A stretch of 64,000 nt of DNA from Molossus alvarezi. Taxonomy: Eukaryota > Chordata > Mammalia > Chiroptera > Molossidae. The notes beneath the pieces were generated by a model. That model was not told the origin of the DNA. It saw only the letters and a program-made list of their open reading frames with translations, and ran no database searches. Made by a program: the position numbers and the translations under genes. This document shows, one piece after another, positions 50,955 to 63,772 of the stretch (position 1 is its first letter; every line of letters begins with the position of its first letter). Location: the NCBI GenBank assembly GCA_037176705.1, contig CM073907.1, positions 14,229,001-14,293,000 on the forward strand, written 5' to 3'.

Positions 50955-53753
50955 GTGAGGAATATGCTGAGGTGGCATCTGAGATTGAACAAGAGATGCA
51001 GCCGAGCTGCTTAGCCCGGTCTCTACTAAGTCTACTTTCTCCTCCAACACAGGGAGGGCTTGAGGGCTGACAGACTAGTACTAACTTTTCTGCAGAGGGA
51101 CATACAGGGAGTGTGACTTCAAGGACAAGGCAAGGTCCCTCAGCAGAATTTTCCTACATAGCATGACTGGGACAGCTGTGACTGAGGTAGTGGACAGTGC
51201 CCATATGTGGGTGTGGGTTCAGACAGAACCTTCCCCTCAGATGAGCACAAACACATATCCTCACATATGCACATCTGTCCTCCTTCATACCAGGTGTGGC
51301 CCCATTTCCCCTGCTTTTTCCTTGTTTGCTCTAGACACAGGCCTTCCCTCCACATCTATCATCTCCAGTCTCTAGTAGCACTAGTCAGGTACAACCTTAC
51401 CTCCATCCTTCACACAATCATTTTCAGACCTACCCATTTACACACTAGTTCCTCAAAGAATAAACACCCCTCACACAAATCATCTGGATTACATTCTTCA
51501 ATCTAGGTCAACCTTTAGCAAACTCATATGCCCTGAAGATAATGAACGTTCTTTCAGCTGTTTTTTTTCTAATCCACTTGACTCGTTAGCACCAGGCTTT
51601 CGGACCTTCATAGAGCTGAATGTTCTGGGATCTCACACACAGCTCTCTTACATTCTCCATCTCACAGGAAGAACAGGTACCACTGCTGTTCACAGGTGCT
51701 GTCACACCACATAACACACGTGCACACATCCCCATTCACCATCCCTGTTACCTACATCAGAAACACTCACCAGATTGTCGCTGCACATACATACAACTCT
51801 GCAGTGCATTCATACAAAGGAGCATCCTCATTTCCACCACATTATATATGTAAACACCCCAAACAAATCTTTGACAAGAGATGCAGCCGAGCTGCTCAAC
51901 CCAGTTTCTACTTAGATCCCTTTCCCCTCAGAATCAGGAAGGGCTTCAGGGCAGACTGACTAGTACTAAAATTAACACAGAAAGACAAGAGGGTGTGTGC
52001 CTTCAAAGACAGGGCAAGGTCCCTCAGCCCTAATCTCCTACATAGCTGGGGTTTCACATAAACACACTTTTACCACATGTTTACACAGGGCATGTGCATT
52101 TTAACTCCTACAAACTATGCACACATATTCTCATTTACTTATATTTTAAGATATTTTCCTAGCATTTTACCAAATCCAGCAAAATGTTTCAATTTTGAGA
52201 ACCCAGAAGCCTTTATCCCTGTTTAGGAGTAAATGGAAGAGAATGGAGGGGCACCCAGGAGGTTTATATTGCAATGCCTGGAAGTCTCACATGTCATTTC
52301 CATTGTAGAACCATAATCGTATGGTCAGAAGTACCTGCAAAGGGAGCTGATGAATATAATACAGTTGCATTTCCAGGGAGAAAAGCATCATTAGTCTCAT
52401 TTCCACTTACACTGAACCTCCTGTCTAAGAACACAGTCACCATGACATACATTGACATAATCAATGTTATGATGCATATACTATTTGCATAGGAACCTTA
52501 TTATATTCTCTGTGTAGATGGAGGCCCGGTGGATTCACGGAACACTTCACATAGTTGATTCTTATTGACTGTTCAATGCACAAAGAAAAACACATATGAC
52601 AAACAAAAACATCATGTCTATTATTTTTATTTCCCAAGAAAGCTAAAAATACAAAGAGAGGCTTTGCAGTATAGACACAAGGCAGCGGCCCTACCTCAAG
52701 GCTACAGAATTGGAAAGATTCTTCATCCTCACACAACTCATCCTACATCTCACCTAATGACAAGCTAACTGAGGCTGCTAGGAATGGACTATTTAATCGG
52801 ATCAAAGGGATGTTGGGTGTAGAGAAAACCTAGCAATGAGCTGAGTGACATACCCAATAGTCCACTCAAGGTTGCTCAGTACAAAAATCAACTCAGTTGC
52901 TTCTGCATTGTCTCAAATGTGATCAGCAGTAAAGCAATAATTCCACAGGAAGAGCACTTGAAAGGACGGGAGCCGTCCAGGGAGATGAATGAAAATTTAT
53001 TGGAGGAAATGATGGGTGAGCAACCAAGTGGCTTAGAGTTTCAGGAGGGAAACATGGAAGAATATGGTACTATGAGCCATATAAGGGCATGTTACCTGGC
53101 CAGGATGGTAAAAAGGCACTCATAACTTTTAACAGCCCCAAAGTGGTAGGATCCTCAAGAACTGAACTAGAGGTAGAGTACAGAGATACCCAATCGAGAC
53201 CCCATCACATTCATGTATTTTCATAGCCAATGTTTTCTCATTCAATTTCATTCCTCGTCAGACCCTCGGCACTCACTATCCTCATCATTCATTCCTTTTC
53301 ACCTTCTCCGTGCATCTGAATTCTCCATGCTTTGCCTTCGTGCCCAGCAAATAAAGACTTATAATATCTCTGTCTCCTAAAGCCATAGACGATTAGTGTC
53401 TCTCCTTTTAGATTATATGGAAATGGAAAAACACAGTATATACTTTGTGATGGTCACTTTCACTCCTCATCCTATGTGCATAATTTGTTTACGTTGCATG
53501 TAACACTAGTATGTTCATTCTTGATATATAATGCCATTGCATGAATAATATTTTCTTACTGATTACACATTTCTGAACATTTGGGTTGCTTTGAGTCTGG
53601 GACAACTTGAAAAGCTGATGTTCTGAACATTCTATATCAGGTATTTTTCACGTTGGACATATTTCTGCTGGGTGAATGCTTAAGAGTTTAATTGCTCAGT
53701 GTTAGTTTTCATAGTCTATCCTAATGCCTACAAAACTCAACCTTTCGTACTTT

Positions 53754-53816
53754 ATTTTATTTTTTGTACTCACCCGAGGGCATTTTTTCCATTTTTTGTT
53801 CAGATAGAGCGGGAGG

Positions 53817-53848
<32 letters not shown>

Positions 53849-54018
53849 GAGAGAGGGAAACATCGATGTGAAGGGACACATCGAGTGGCTGGCACCCGCA
53901 CGACCAACCTGGGCAGGGGACGAACTGCAACCGAGGTACATGCCCTTAGCGGGAACCGAACCCGGGTCTCTCTGTACTGCAGGACAACGCTCCAACCGCT
54001 GAGCCAAACTGGCCTGGG
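53754..54018 (-). mobile_element. Ves SINE, shared site (R10)
   Basis: R6-type variant with a shorter GA tract than R6 and R7. Confidence 0.93.
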
Positions 54019-55080
54019 CAACCTTTCGAACTTTTATTTTCTAATACCAGCACGTTATTGCACACTTAATCTTACGCGCTCTCAACCGCACTCTGCCATT
54101 TTTGTCAAAGTCCAGGTGTTTGTTTTCTTATACACGTTGATTTTCACGTCCTCATGATCTGTGATGTATGCCTAACACACAAATTCCACTAGTCTCAAAG
54201 AGAATATTGTCAGTAAAGCATTCCTTATGTAAATCATACAGCATATAACACGCACACACCACTCCATAATTTTAGGAAATGCAATCTACATACATACATA
54301 TGTGTTGCATAATACAGAGCCGCAAAGCACACAGCCCATTCTCAGTCACACAAAACTCGTCCCATATGCCGACTTGCAAACACAAAATCAATCACACACT
54401 AAACATTAACCCAGTTTGATCCAACATGTTGTGGGCTTGTGTAAACACCACGAAAATTAGTGTCACCTCCTCATACTGCTACAAATGTGAATAACACATA
54501 AAAAGACACATTCATGAAAGATGCTGAAAATCTTAACTAGTTAAAAATGAGTAATGAGGTTGATTTACATTGAAACAGAGACAGTGACGTAATACTAATG
54601 CACACTTTAATTACTTCTAAAATAAAAACGTATTTTATACATCCCTATATATATACTCAGTCAACATATATATCAGTAAAAGTAAATATACATGCAGAAG
54701 ACATTATAAATATTGAACCACATATACCCTAATTGCACACTTTTTCATCAGGAGATTTAGTGCATATCTAACATTTCGTTCCTGCATACTGTTTTTGAGG
54801 CATAGTTCTAAGTTTTTGATAATCATATAGATCTCCAGTAATGTCACATACAAGATACCCAAACCCACTGACATGCACCAAATATGCAACTGAAACGTGT
54901 TTACCTAAAGTTTGGAGGAAATAAAATTTTCCGTGGGAAAACCACCTTAATTTCTATGAAAGCAAGTGTCATGTGTGGTGATGATGCCTGATGTGTAATG
55001 CCCACTCAATGTGAAGTTTTGAATAACACAAACCCTTGAAAATGCCTCATTTCTGTTCTCTTGAAAATTCCATTTCTCAG

Positions 55081-55224
55081 GACTTAACACCGAAGATTAT
55101 GTTTCTCAGCCTGAGTCGTTCATGAAGGTGATAGACCTTACTCAAACAGATGAAGATAAGACTTCGACTTCTACCGATATTACCCGTGTCTACGGCCCAT
55201 CCAGGGCTCCACTCGGCGATGAGG
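55081..55224 (+). CDS. E11: 48-residue repeat exon with VIDLT core
   Basis: Acceptor ends at 55080, donor GTGAGG begins at 55225. Protein identical to E7. Readthrough stop at 55338-55340. Confidence 0.62.
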
Positions 55225-58023
55225 GTGAGGAATATGCTGAGGTGGCATCTGAGATTGAACAAGAGATGCAGCCGAGCTGCTTAGCCCGGTCTCTACTAAG
55301 TCTACTTTCTCCTCCAACACAGGGAGGGCTTGAGGGCTGACAGACTAGTACTAACTTTTCTGCAGAGGGACATACAGGGAGTGTGACTTCAAGGACAAGG
55401 CAAGGTCCCTCAGCAGAATTTTCCTACATAGCATGACTGGGACAGCTGTGACTGAGGTAGTGGACAGTGCCCATATGTGGGTGTGGGTTCAGACAGAACC
55501 TTCCCCTCAGATGAGCACAAACACATATCCTCACATACGCACATCTGTCCTCCTTCATACCAGGTGTGGCCCCATTTCCCCTGCTTTTTCCTTGTTTGCT
55601 CTAGACACAGGCCTTCCCTCCACATCTATCATCTCCACTCTCTAGTAGCACTAGTCAGGTACAACCTTACCTCCATCCTTCACACAATCATTTTCAGACC
55701 TACCCATTTACACACTAGTTCCTCAAAGAATAAACACCCCTCACACAAATCATCTGGATTACATTCTTCAATCTAGGTCAACCTTTAGCAAACTCATATG
55801 CCCTGAAGATAATGAACGTTCTTTCAGCTGTTTTTTTTCTAATCCACTTGACTCGTTAGCACCAGGCTTTCGGACCTTCATAGAGCTGAATGTTCTGGGA
55901 TCTCACACACAGCTCTCTTACATTCTCCATCTCACAGGAAGAACAGGTACCACTGCTGTTCACAGGTGCTGTCACACCACATAACACACGTGCACACATC
56001 CCCATTCACCATCCCTGTTACCTACATCAGAAACACTCACCAGATTGTCGCTGCACATACATACAACTCTGCAGTGCATTCATACAAAGGAGCATCCTCA
56101 TTTCCACCACATTATATATGTAAACACCCCAAACAAATCTTTGACAAGAGATGCAGCCGAGCTGCTCAACCCAGTTTCTACTTAGATCCCTTTCCCCTCA
56201 GAATCAGGAAGGGCTTCAGGGCAGACTGACTAGTACTAAAATTAACACAGAAAGACAAGAGGGTGTGTGCCTTCAAAGACAGGGCAAGGTCCCTCAGCAC
56301 TAATCTCCTACATAGCTGGGGTTTCACATAAACACACTTTTACCACATGTTTACACAGGGCATGTGCATTTTAACTCCTACAAACTATGCACACATATTC
56401 TCATTTACTTATATTTTAAGATATTTTCCTAGCATTTTACCAAATCCAGCAAAATGTTTCAATTTTGAGAACCCAGAAGCCTTTATCCCTGTTTAGGAGT
56501 AAATGGAAGAGAATGGAGGGGCACCCAGGAGGTTTATATTGCAATGCCTGGAAGTCTCACATGTCATTTCCATTGTAGAACCATAATCGTATGGTCAGAA
56601 CTATCTGCAAAGGGAGCTGATGAATATAATACAGTTGCATTTCCAGGGAGAAAAGCATCATTAGTCTCATTTCCACTTACACTGAACCTCCTGTCTAAGA
56701 ACACAGTCACCATGACATACATTGACATAATCAATGTTATGGTGCATATACTATTTGCATAGGAACCTTATTATATTCTCTGTGTAGATGGAGGCCCGGT
56801 GGATTCACGGAACACTTCACATAGTTGATTCTTATTGACTGTTCAATGCACAAAGAAAAACACATATGACAAACAAAAACATCATGTCTATTATTTTTAT
56901 TTCCCAAGAAAGCTAAAAATACAAAGAGAGGCTTTGCAGTATAGACACAAGGCAGCGGCCCTACCTCAAGGCTACAGAATTGGAAAGATTCTTCATCCTC
57001 ACACAACTCATCCTACATCTCACCTAATGACAAGCTAACTGAGGCTGCTAGGAATGGACTATTTAATCGGATCAAAGGGATGTTGGGTGTAGAGAAAACC
57101 TAGCAATGAGCTGAGTGACATACCCAATAGTCCACTCAAGGTTGCTCAGTACAAAAATCAACTCAGTTGCTTCTGCATTGTCTCAAATGTGATCAGCAGT
57201 AAAGCAATAATTCCACAGGAAGAGCACTTGAAAGGACGGGAGCCGTCCAGGGAGATGAATGAAAATTTATTGGAGGAAATGATGGGTGAGCAACCAAGTG
57301 GCTTAGAGTTTCAGGAGGGAAACATGGAAGAATATGGTACTATGAGCCATATAAGGGCATGTTACCTGGCCAGGATGGTAAAAAGGCACTCATAACTTTT
57401 AACAGCCCCAAAGTGGTAGGATCCTCAAGAACTGAACTAGAGGTAGAGTACAGAGATACCCAATCGAGACCCCATCACATTCATGTATTTTCATAGCCAA
57501 TGTTTTCTCATTCAATTTCATTCCTCGTCAGACCCTCGACACTCACTATCCTCATCATTCATTCCTTTTCACCTTCTCCGTGCATCTGAATTCTCCATGC
57601 TTTGCCTTCGTGCCCAGCAAATAAAGACTTATAATATCTCTGTCTCCTAAAGCCATAGACGATTAGTGTCTCTCCTTTTAGATTATATGGAAATGGAAAA
57701 ACACAGTATATACTTTGTGATGGTCACTTTCACTCCTCATCCTATGTGCATAATTTGTTTACGTTGCATGTAACACTAGTATGTTCATTCTTGATATATA
57801 ATGCCATTGCATGAATAATATTTTCTTACTGATTACACATTTCTGAACATTTGGGTTGCTTTGAGTCTGGGACAACTTGAAAAGCTGATGTTCTGAACAT
57901 TCTATATCAGGTATTTTTCACGTTGGACATATTTCTGCTGGGTGAATGCTTAAGAGTTTAATTGCTCAGTGTTAGTTTTCATAGTCTATCCTAATGCCTA
58001 CAAAACTCAACCTTTCGTACTTT

Positions 58024-58086
58024 ATTTTATTTTTTGTACTCACCCGAGGGCATTTTTTCCATTTTTTGTTCAGATAGAGCGGGAGG

Positions 58087-58118
<32 letters not shown>

Positions 58119-58288
58119 GAGAGAGGGAAACATCGATGTGAAGGGACACATCGAGTGGCTGGCACCCGCACGACCAACCTGGGCAGGGGACGAACTGCAA
58201 CCGAGGTACATGCCCTTAGCGGGAACCGAACCCGGGTCTCTCTGTACTGCAGGACAACGCTCCAACCGCTGAGCCAAACTGGCCTGGG
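58024..58288 (-). mobile_element. Ves SINE, shared site (R11)
   Basis: No difference from the R10 copy was seen by eye; same length and GA tract. Confidence 0.93.
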
Positions 58289-59350
58289 CAACCTTTCGAA
58301 CTTTTATTTTCTAATACCAGCACGTTATTGCACACTTAATCTTACGCGCTCTCAACCGCACTCTGCCATTTTTGTCAAAGTCCAGGTGTTTGTTTTCTTA
58401 TACACGTTGATTTTCACGTCCTCATGATCTGTGATGTATGCCTAACACACAAATTCCACTAGTCTCAAAGAGAATATTGTCAGTAAAGCATTCCTTATGT
58501 AAATCATACAGCATATAACACGCACACACCACTCCATAATTTTAGGAAATGCAATCTACATACATACATATGTGTTGCATAATACAGAGCCGCAAAGCAC
58601 ACAGCCCATTCTCAGTCACACAAAACTCGTCCCATATGCCGACTTGCAAACACAAAATCAATCACACACTAAACATTAACCCAGTTTGATCCAACATGTT
58701 GTGGGCTTGTGTAAACACCACGAAAATTAGTGTCACCTCCTCATACTGCTACAAATGTGAATAACACATAAAAAGACACATTCATGAAAGATGCTGAAAA
58801 TCTTAACTAGTTAAAAATGAGTAATGAGGTTGATTTACATTGAAACAGAGACAGTGACGTAATACTAATGCACGCTTTAATTACTTCTAAAATAAAAACG
58901 TATTTTATACATCCCTATATATATACTCAGTCAACATATATATCAGTAAAAGTAAATATACATGCAGAAGACATTATAAATATTGAACCACATATACCCT
59001 AATTGCACACTTTTTCATCAGGAGATTTAGTGCATATCTAACATTTCGTTCCTGCATACTGTTTTTGAGGCATAGTTCTAAGTTTTTGATAATCGTATAG
59101 ATCTCCAGTAATGTCACATACAAGATACCCAAACCCACTGACATGCACCAAATATGCAACTGAAACGTGTTTACCTAAAGTTTGGAGGAAATAAAATTTT
59201 CCGTGGGAAAGCCACCTTAATTTCTATGAAAGCAAGTGTCATGTGTGGTGATGATGCCTGATGTGTAATGCCCACTCAATGTGAAGTTTTGAATAACACA
59301 AACCCTTGAAAATGCCTCATTTCTGTTCTCTTGAAAATTCCATTTCTCAG

Positions 59351-59494
59351 GACTTAACACCGAAGATTATGTTTCTCAGCCTGAGTCGTTCATGAAGGTG
59401 ATAGACCTTACTCAAACAGATGAAGATAAGACTTCGACTTCTACCGATATTACCCGTGTCTACGGCCCATCCAGGGCTCCACTCGGCGATGAGG
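59351..59494 (+). CDS. E12: 48-residue repeat exon with VIDLT core
   Basis: Acceptor ends at 59350, donor GTGAGG begins at 59495. Protein identical to E7. Readthrough stop at 59608-59610. Confidence 0.62.
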
Positions 59495-62303
59495 GTGAGG
59501 AATATGCTGAGGTGGCATCTGAGATTGAACAAGAGATGCAGCCGAGCTGCTTAGCCCGGTCTCTACTAAGTCTACTTTCTCCTCCAACACAGGGAGGGCT
59601 TGAGGGCTGACAGACTAGTACTAACTTTTCTGCAGAGGGACATACAGGGAGTGTGACTTCAAGGACAAGGCAAGGTCCCTCAGCAGAATTTTCCTACATA
59701 GCATGACTGGGACAGCTGTGACTGAGGTAGTGGACAGTGCTCATATGTGGGTGTGGGTTCAGACAGAACCTTCCCCTCAGATGAGCACAAACACATATCC
59801 TCACATACGCACAACTGTCCTCCTTCATACCAGTTGTGGCCCCATTTCCCCTGCTTTTTCCTTGTTTGCTCTAGACACAGGCCTTCCCTCCACATCTATC
59901 ATCTCCACTCTCTAGTAGCACTAGTCAGGTACAACCTTACCTCCATCCTTCACACAATCATTTTCAGACCTACCCATTTACACACTAGTTCCTCAAAGAA
60001 TAAACACCCCTCACACACATCATCTGGATTACATTTCTCAATCTAGGTCAACCTTTAGCAAACTCATATGCCCTGAAAATAATGAACGTTCTTTCAGCTG
60101 TTGTTTTTCTAATCCACTTGACTCGTTAGCACCAGGCTTTCGGACCTTCATAGAGCTGAATGTTCTGGGATCTCACACACAGCTCTCTTACATTCTCCAT
60201 CTCACAGGAAGAACAGGTACCACTGCTGTTCACAGGTGCTGTCACACCACATAACACACGTGCACACATCCCCATTCACCATCCCTGTTACCTACATCAG
60301 AAACACTCACCAGATTGTCGCTGCACATACATACAACTCTGCAGTGCATTCATACAAAGGAGCATCCTCATTTCCACCACATTATATATGTAAACACCCC
60401 AAACAAATCTTTGACAAGAGATGGAGCCGAGCTGCTCAACCCAGTTTCTACTTAGATCCCTTTCCCCTCAGAATCAGGAAGGGCTTCAGGGCAGACTGAC
60501 TAGTACTAAAATTAACACAGAAAGACAAGAGGGTGTGTGCCTTCAAAGACAGGGCAAGGTCCCTCAGCCCTAATCTCCTACATAGCTGGGGTTTCACATA
60601 AACACACTTTTACCACATGTTTACACAGGGCATGTGCATTTTAACTCCTACAAACTATGCACACATATTCTCATTTACTTATATTTTAAGATATTTTCCT
60701 AGCATTTTACCAAATCCAGCAAAATGTTTCAATTTTGAGAACCCAGAAGCCTTTATCCCTGTTTAGGAGTAAATGGAAGAGAATGGAGGGCACCCAGGAG
60801 GTTTATATTGCAATGCCTGGAAGTCTCACATGTCATTTCCATTGTAGAACCATAATCGTATGGTCAGAACTATCTGCAAAGGGAGCTGATGAATATAATA
60901 CAGTTGCATTTCCAGGGAGAAAAGCATCATTAGTCTCATTTCCACTTACACTGAACCTCCTGTCTAAGAACACAGTCACCATGACATACATTGACATAAT
61001 CAATGTTATGGTGCATATACTATTTGCATAGGAACCTTATTATATTCTCTGTGTAGATGGAGGCCCGGTGGATTCACGGAACACTTCACATAGTTGATTC
61101 TTATTGACTGTTCAATGCACAAAGAAAAACACATATAACAAACAAAAACATCATGTCTATTATTTTTATTTCCCAAGAAAGCTAAAAATACAAAGAGAGG
61201 CTTTGCAGTATAGACACAAGGCAGCGGCCCTACCTCAAGGCTACAGAATTGGAAAGATTCTTCATCCTCACACAACTTATCCTACATCTCACCTAATGAC
61301 AAGCTAACTGAGGCTGCTAGGAATGGACTATTTAATCGGATCAAAGGGATGTTGGGTGTAGAGAAAACCTAGCAATGAGCTGAGTGACATACCCAATTGT
61401 CCACTCAAGGTTGCTCAGTACAAAAATCAACTCAGTTGCTTCTGCATTGTCTCAAATGTGATCAGCAGTAAAGCAATAATTCCACAGGAAGAGCACTTGA
61501 AAGGACGGGAGCCGTCCAGGGAGATGAATGAAAATTTATTGGAGGAAATGATGGGTGAGCAACCAAGTGACTTAGAGTTTCAGGAGGGAAACATGGAAGA
61601 ATATGGTACTATGAACCATATAAGGGCATGTTACCTGGCCAGGATGGTAAAAAGGCACTCATAACTTTTAACATCCCCAAAGTGGTAACATCCTCAAGAA
61701 CTGAACTAGAGGTAGAGTACAGAGATACCCAATCGAGACCCCATCACATTCATGTATTTTCATAGCCAATGTTTTCTCATTCAATTTCATCCTTCGTCAG
61801 ACCCTCGGCAGTCCCTCTGCACTCACTATCCTCATCATTCATTCCTTATAACCTCCTCCATGCATCTGAATTCTCCATGATCTCCCTTAGTCCCCAGCAT
61901 TTAAAGACTTATAATATCTCTGTCGCCTAAGCCATAGACTATTAGTTTCTCTTCGTTTAGATTATATGGAAATGGAAAAACACAGTATATGCTTTGTGTT
62001 GGTCCCTTTCACTCCTCATTCTATTTGCATCATTTGTTTACGTTGCATGTGACACTAGTATGTTCATTCTTGATATATAATGCCATTGCATGAATAATAT
62101 TTTCTTACTGATTACACATTTCTTAACATTTGTGTTGCTTTGAGTCTGGGACAACTTGAAAACCTGATGTTCTGAACATTCCATATCAGGTATTTTTCAC
62201 GTTGGACATATTTCTGCTGGTTGAATGCTTAAGAGTTTAATTGTTCAGTGTTAGTTTTCATAGTCTATCCTAATGCCTACAAAACTCAACCTTTCGTACT
62301 TTT

Positions 62304-62366
62304 TTTTTTTTTTTTATCCTCACCCGAGGGCATTCTTTCCATTTTTAGTTCCTATAGAGCGGGAGG

Positions 62367-62409
<43 letters not shown>

Positions 62410-62568
62410 AAACATCGATGTGAAGGGACACATTGAGTGGCTGCCACTCGCATGACAAAAAAAGCCCGAGGACAAACTGCAACCGAGGTACATGCCCTTA
62501 GCGGGAACCGAACCAGGGTCTCTGTACCGCAGGCCGATGCTCCAACAGCTGAGCCAAACTGGCCAGGG
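62304..62568 (-). mobile_element. Ves SINE, shared site (R12)
   Basis: Same variant as 49491-49750, with a T run and GA tract each a few bases longer. Confidence 0.93.
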
Positions 62569-63628
62569 CAACCTTCCGAACTTTTATTTTCTAATACCAG
62601 CACATTATTGCACACTTAATCTTACACACTCTCCTCTGCACTCTGCCATTTTTGTCAAAGTCCTGGTGTTTGTTTTCTTATACATGTTGATTTTCACATC
62701 CTCATGATCGGTGATGTATGCCTAACACACAAATTCCAGTAGTCTCAAAGAGAATATTGTCAGTAAAGCATTCCTTATGTAAACAATATAGCATATAACA
62801 CACACACCACTCCATAATTTTAGGAAATGCAATCTACATACATACGTATGTGTTGCATAATACAGAGCCGCAAATCACACAGCTTATTCTCAGTCACACA
62901 AAACTCGTCCCATATGCCGACTTGCAAACACAAAGTCAATCACACACTAAACATTAACCCAGTTTGATCCAACATGTTGTGGGCTTGTGTAAACACCACG
63001 AAAATTAGTGTCACCTCCTCATACAGCTACAAATGTGAATAACACATAAAAAGACACATTCATGAAAGATGCTGAAAATCTTAACTAGTTAAAAATGAGT
63101 AATGAGGTTGATTTACATTGAAACAGAGACAGTGACGTAATACTAATGCACACTTTAATTACTTCTAAAATAAAAACGTATTTTATACATCCCTATATAT
63201 ATACTCAGTCAACATATATATCAGTAAAAGTAAATATACATGCAGAAGACATTATAAATATTGAACCACATATACCCTAATTGCACACTTTTTCATCAGG
63301 AGATTTAGTGCATATCTAACATTTCGTTCCTGCATACTGTTTTTGAGGCATAGTTCTAAGTTTTTGATAATCGTATAGATCTCCAGTAATGTCACATACA
63401 AGATACCCAAACCCATTGATATGCATCAAATATGCAACTGAAACGTGTTTACCTAAAGTTTGGAGGAAATAAAATTTTCCGTGGGAAAACCACCTTAATT
63501 TCTATGAAAGCAAGTGTCATGTGTGGTGATGATGCCTGATGTGTAATGCCCACTCAATGTGAAGTTTTGAATAACACAAACCCTTGAAAATGCCTCATTT
63601 CTGTTCTCTTGAAATTTCCATTTCTCAG

Positions 63629-63772
63629 GACTTAACACCGAAGATTATGTTTCTCAGCCTGAGTCGTTCATGAAGGTGATAGACCTTACTCAAACAGATG
63701 AAGATAAGACTTCGACTTCTACCGATATTACCCGTGTCTACGGCCCATCCAGGGCTCCACTCGGCGATGAGG
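63629..63772 (+). CDS. E13: 48-residue repeat exon with VIDLT core
   Basis: Acceptor ends at 63628, donor GTGAGG begins at 63773. Protein identical to E7. The intron just before it has one private change (GAAATTTCC in place of GAAAATTCC). Readthrough stop at 63886-63888. Confidence 0.62.

Larger units (their letters stand above)
50811..55080 (+). repeat. Array unit R10
   Basis: 4270 bases. It shares CACATATGACAAAC near 52591, ACACAACTCATCC and GCCTTCGTGCCCAGC near 53333 with R11 only. R10 and R11 are therefore the product of a very recent single-unit duplication. Confidence 0.93.
55081..59350 (+). repeat. Array unit R11
   Basis: 4270 bases, nearly identical to R10 throughout. Small differences include TCAGCACTAATCTCC near 56293 and CCCTCGACACTC near 57533. 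Confidence 0.93.
59351..63628 (+). repeat. Array unit R12, same subtype as R9
   Basis: 4278 bases. It carries the R9 diagnostic differences, including GCAGTCCCTCT near 61808 and GATGGAGCCGAG near 60421. Between about 60070 and 60410 it instead matches R7 (CCTGAAAATAATG, TGTAAACACCCC), so it holds a patch from another unit. Confidence 0.93.

Noticed and set aside
36665..62568. Regular spacing of repeated elements as a CRISPR-like array
   Set aside because: The spacing is 4.27 kb and the repeats are SINEs inside duplicated eukaryotic introns.
33723..63772. Naming the gene (for example SIMC1 or an SP100-like gene) from the VIDLT motif
   Set aside because: A five-residue motif is too short to assign a family, and no other exon of the gene is visible.
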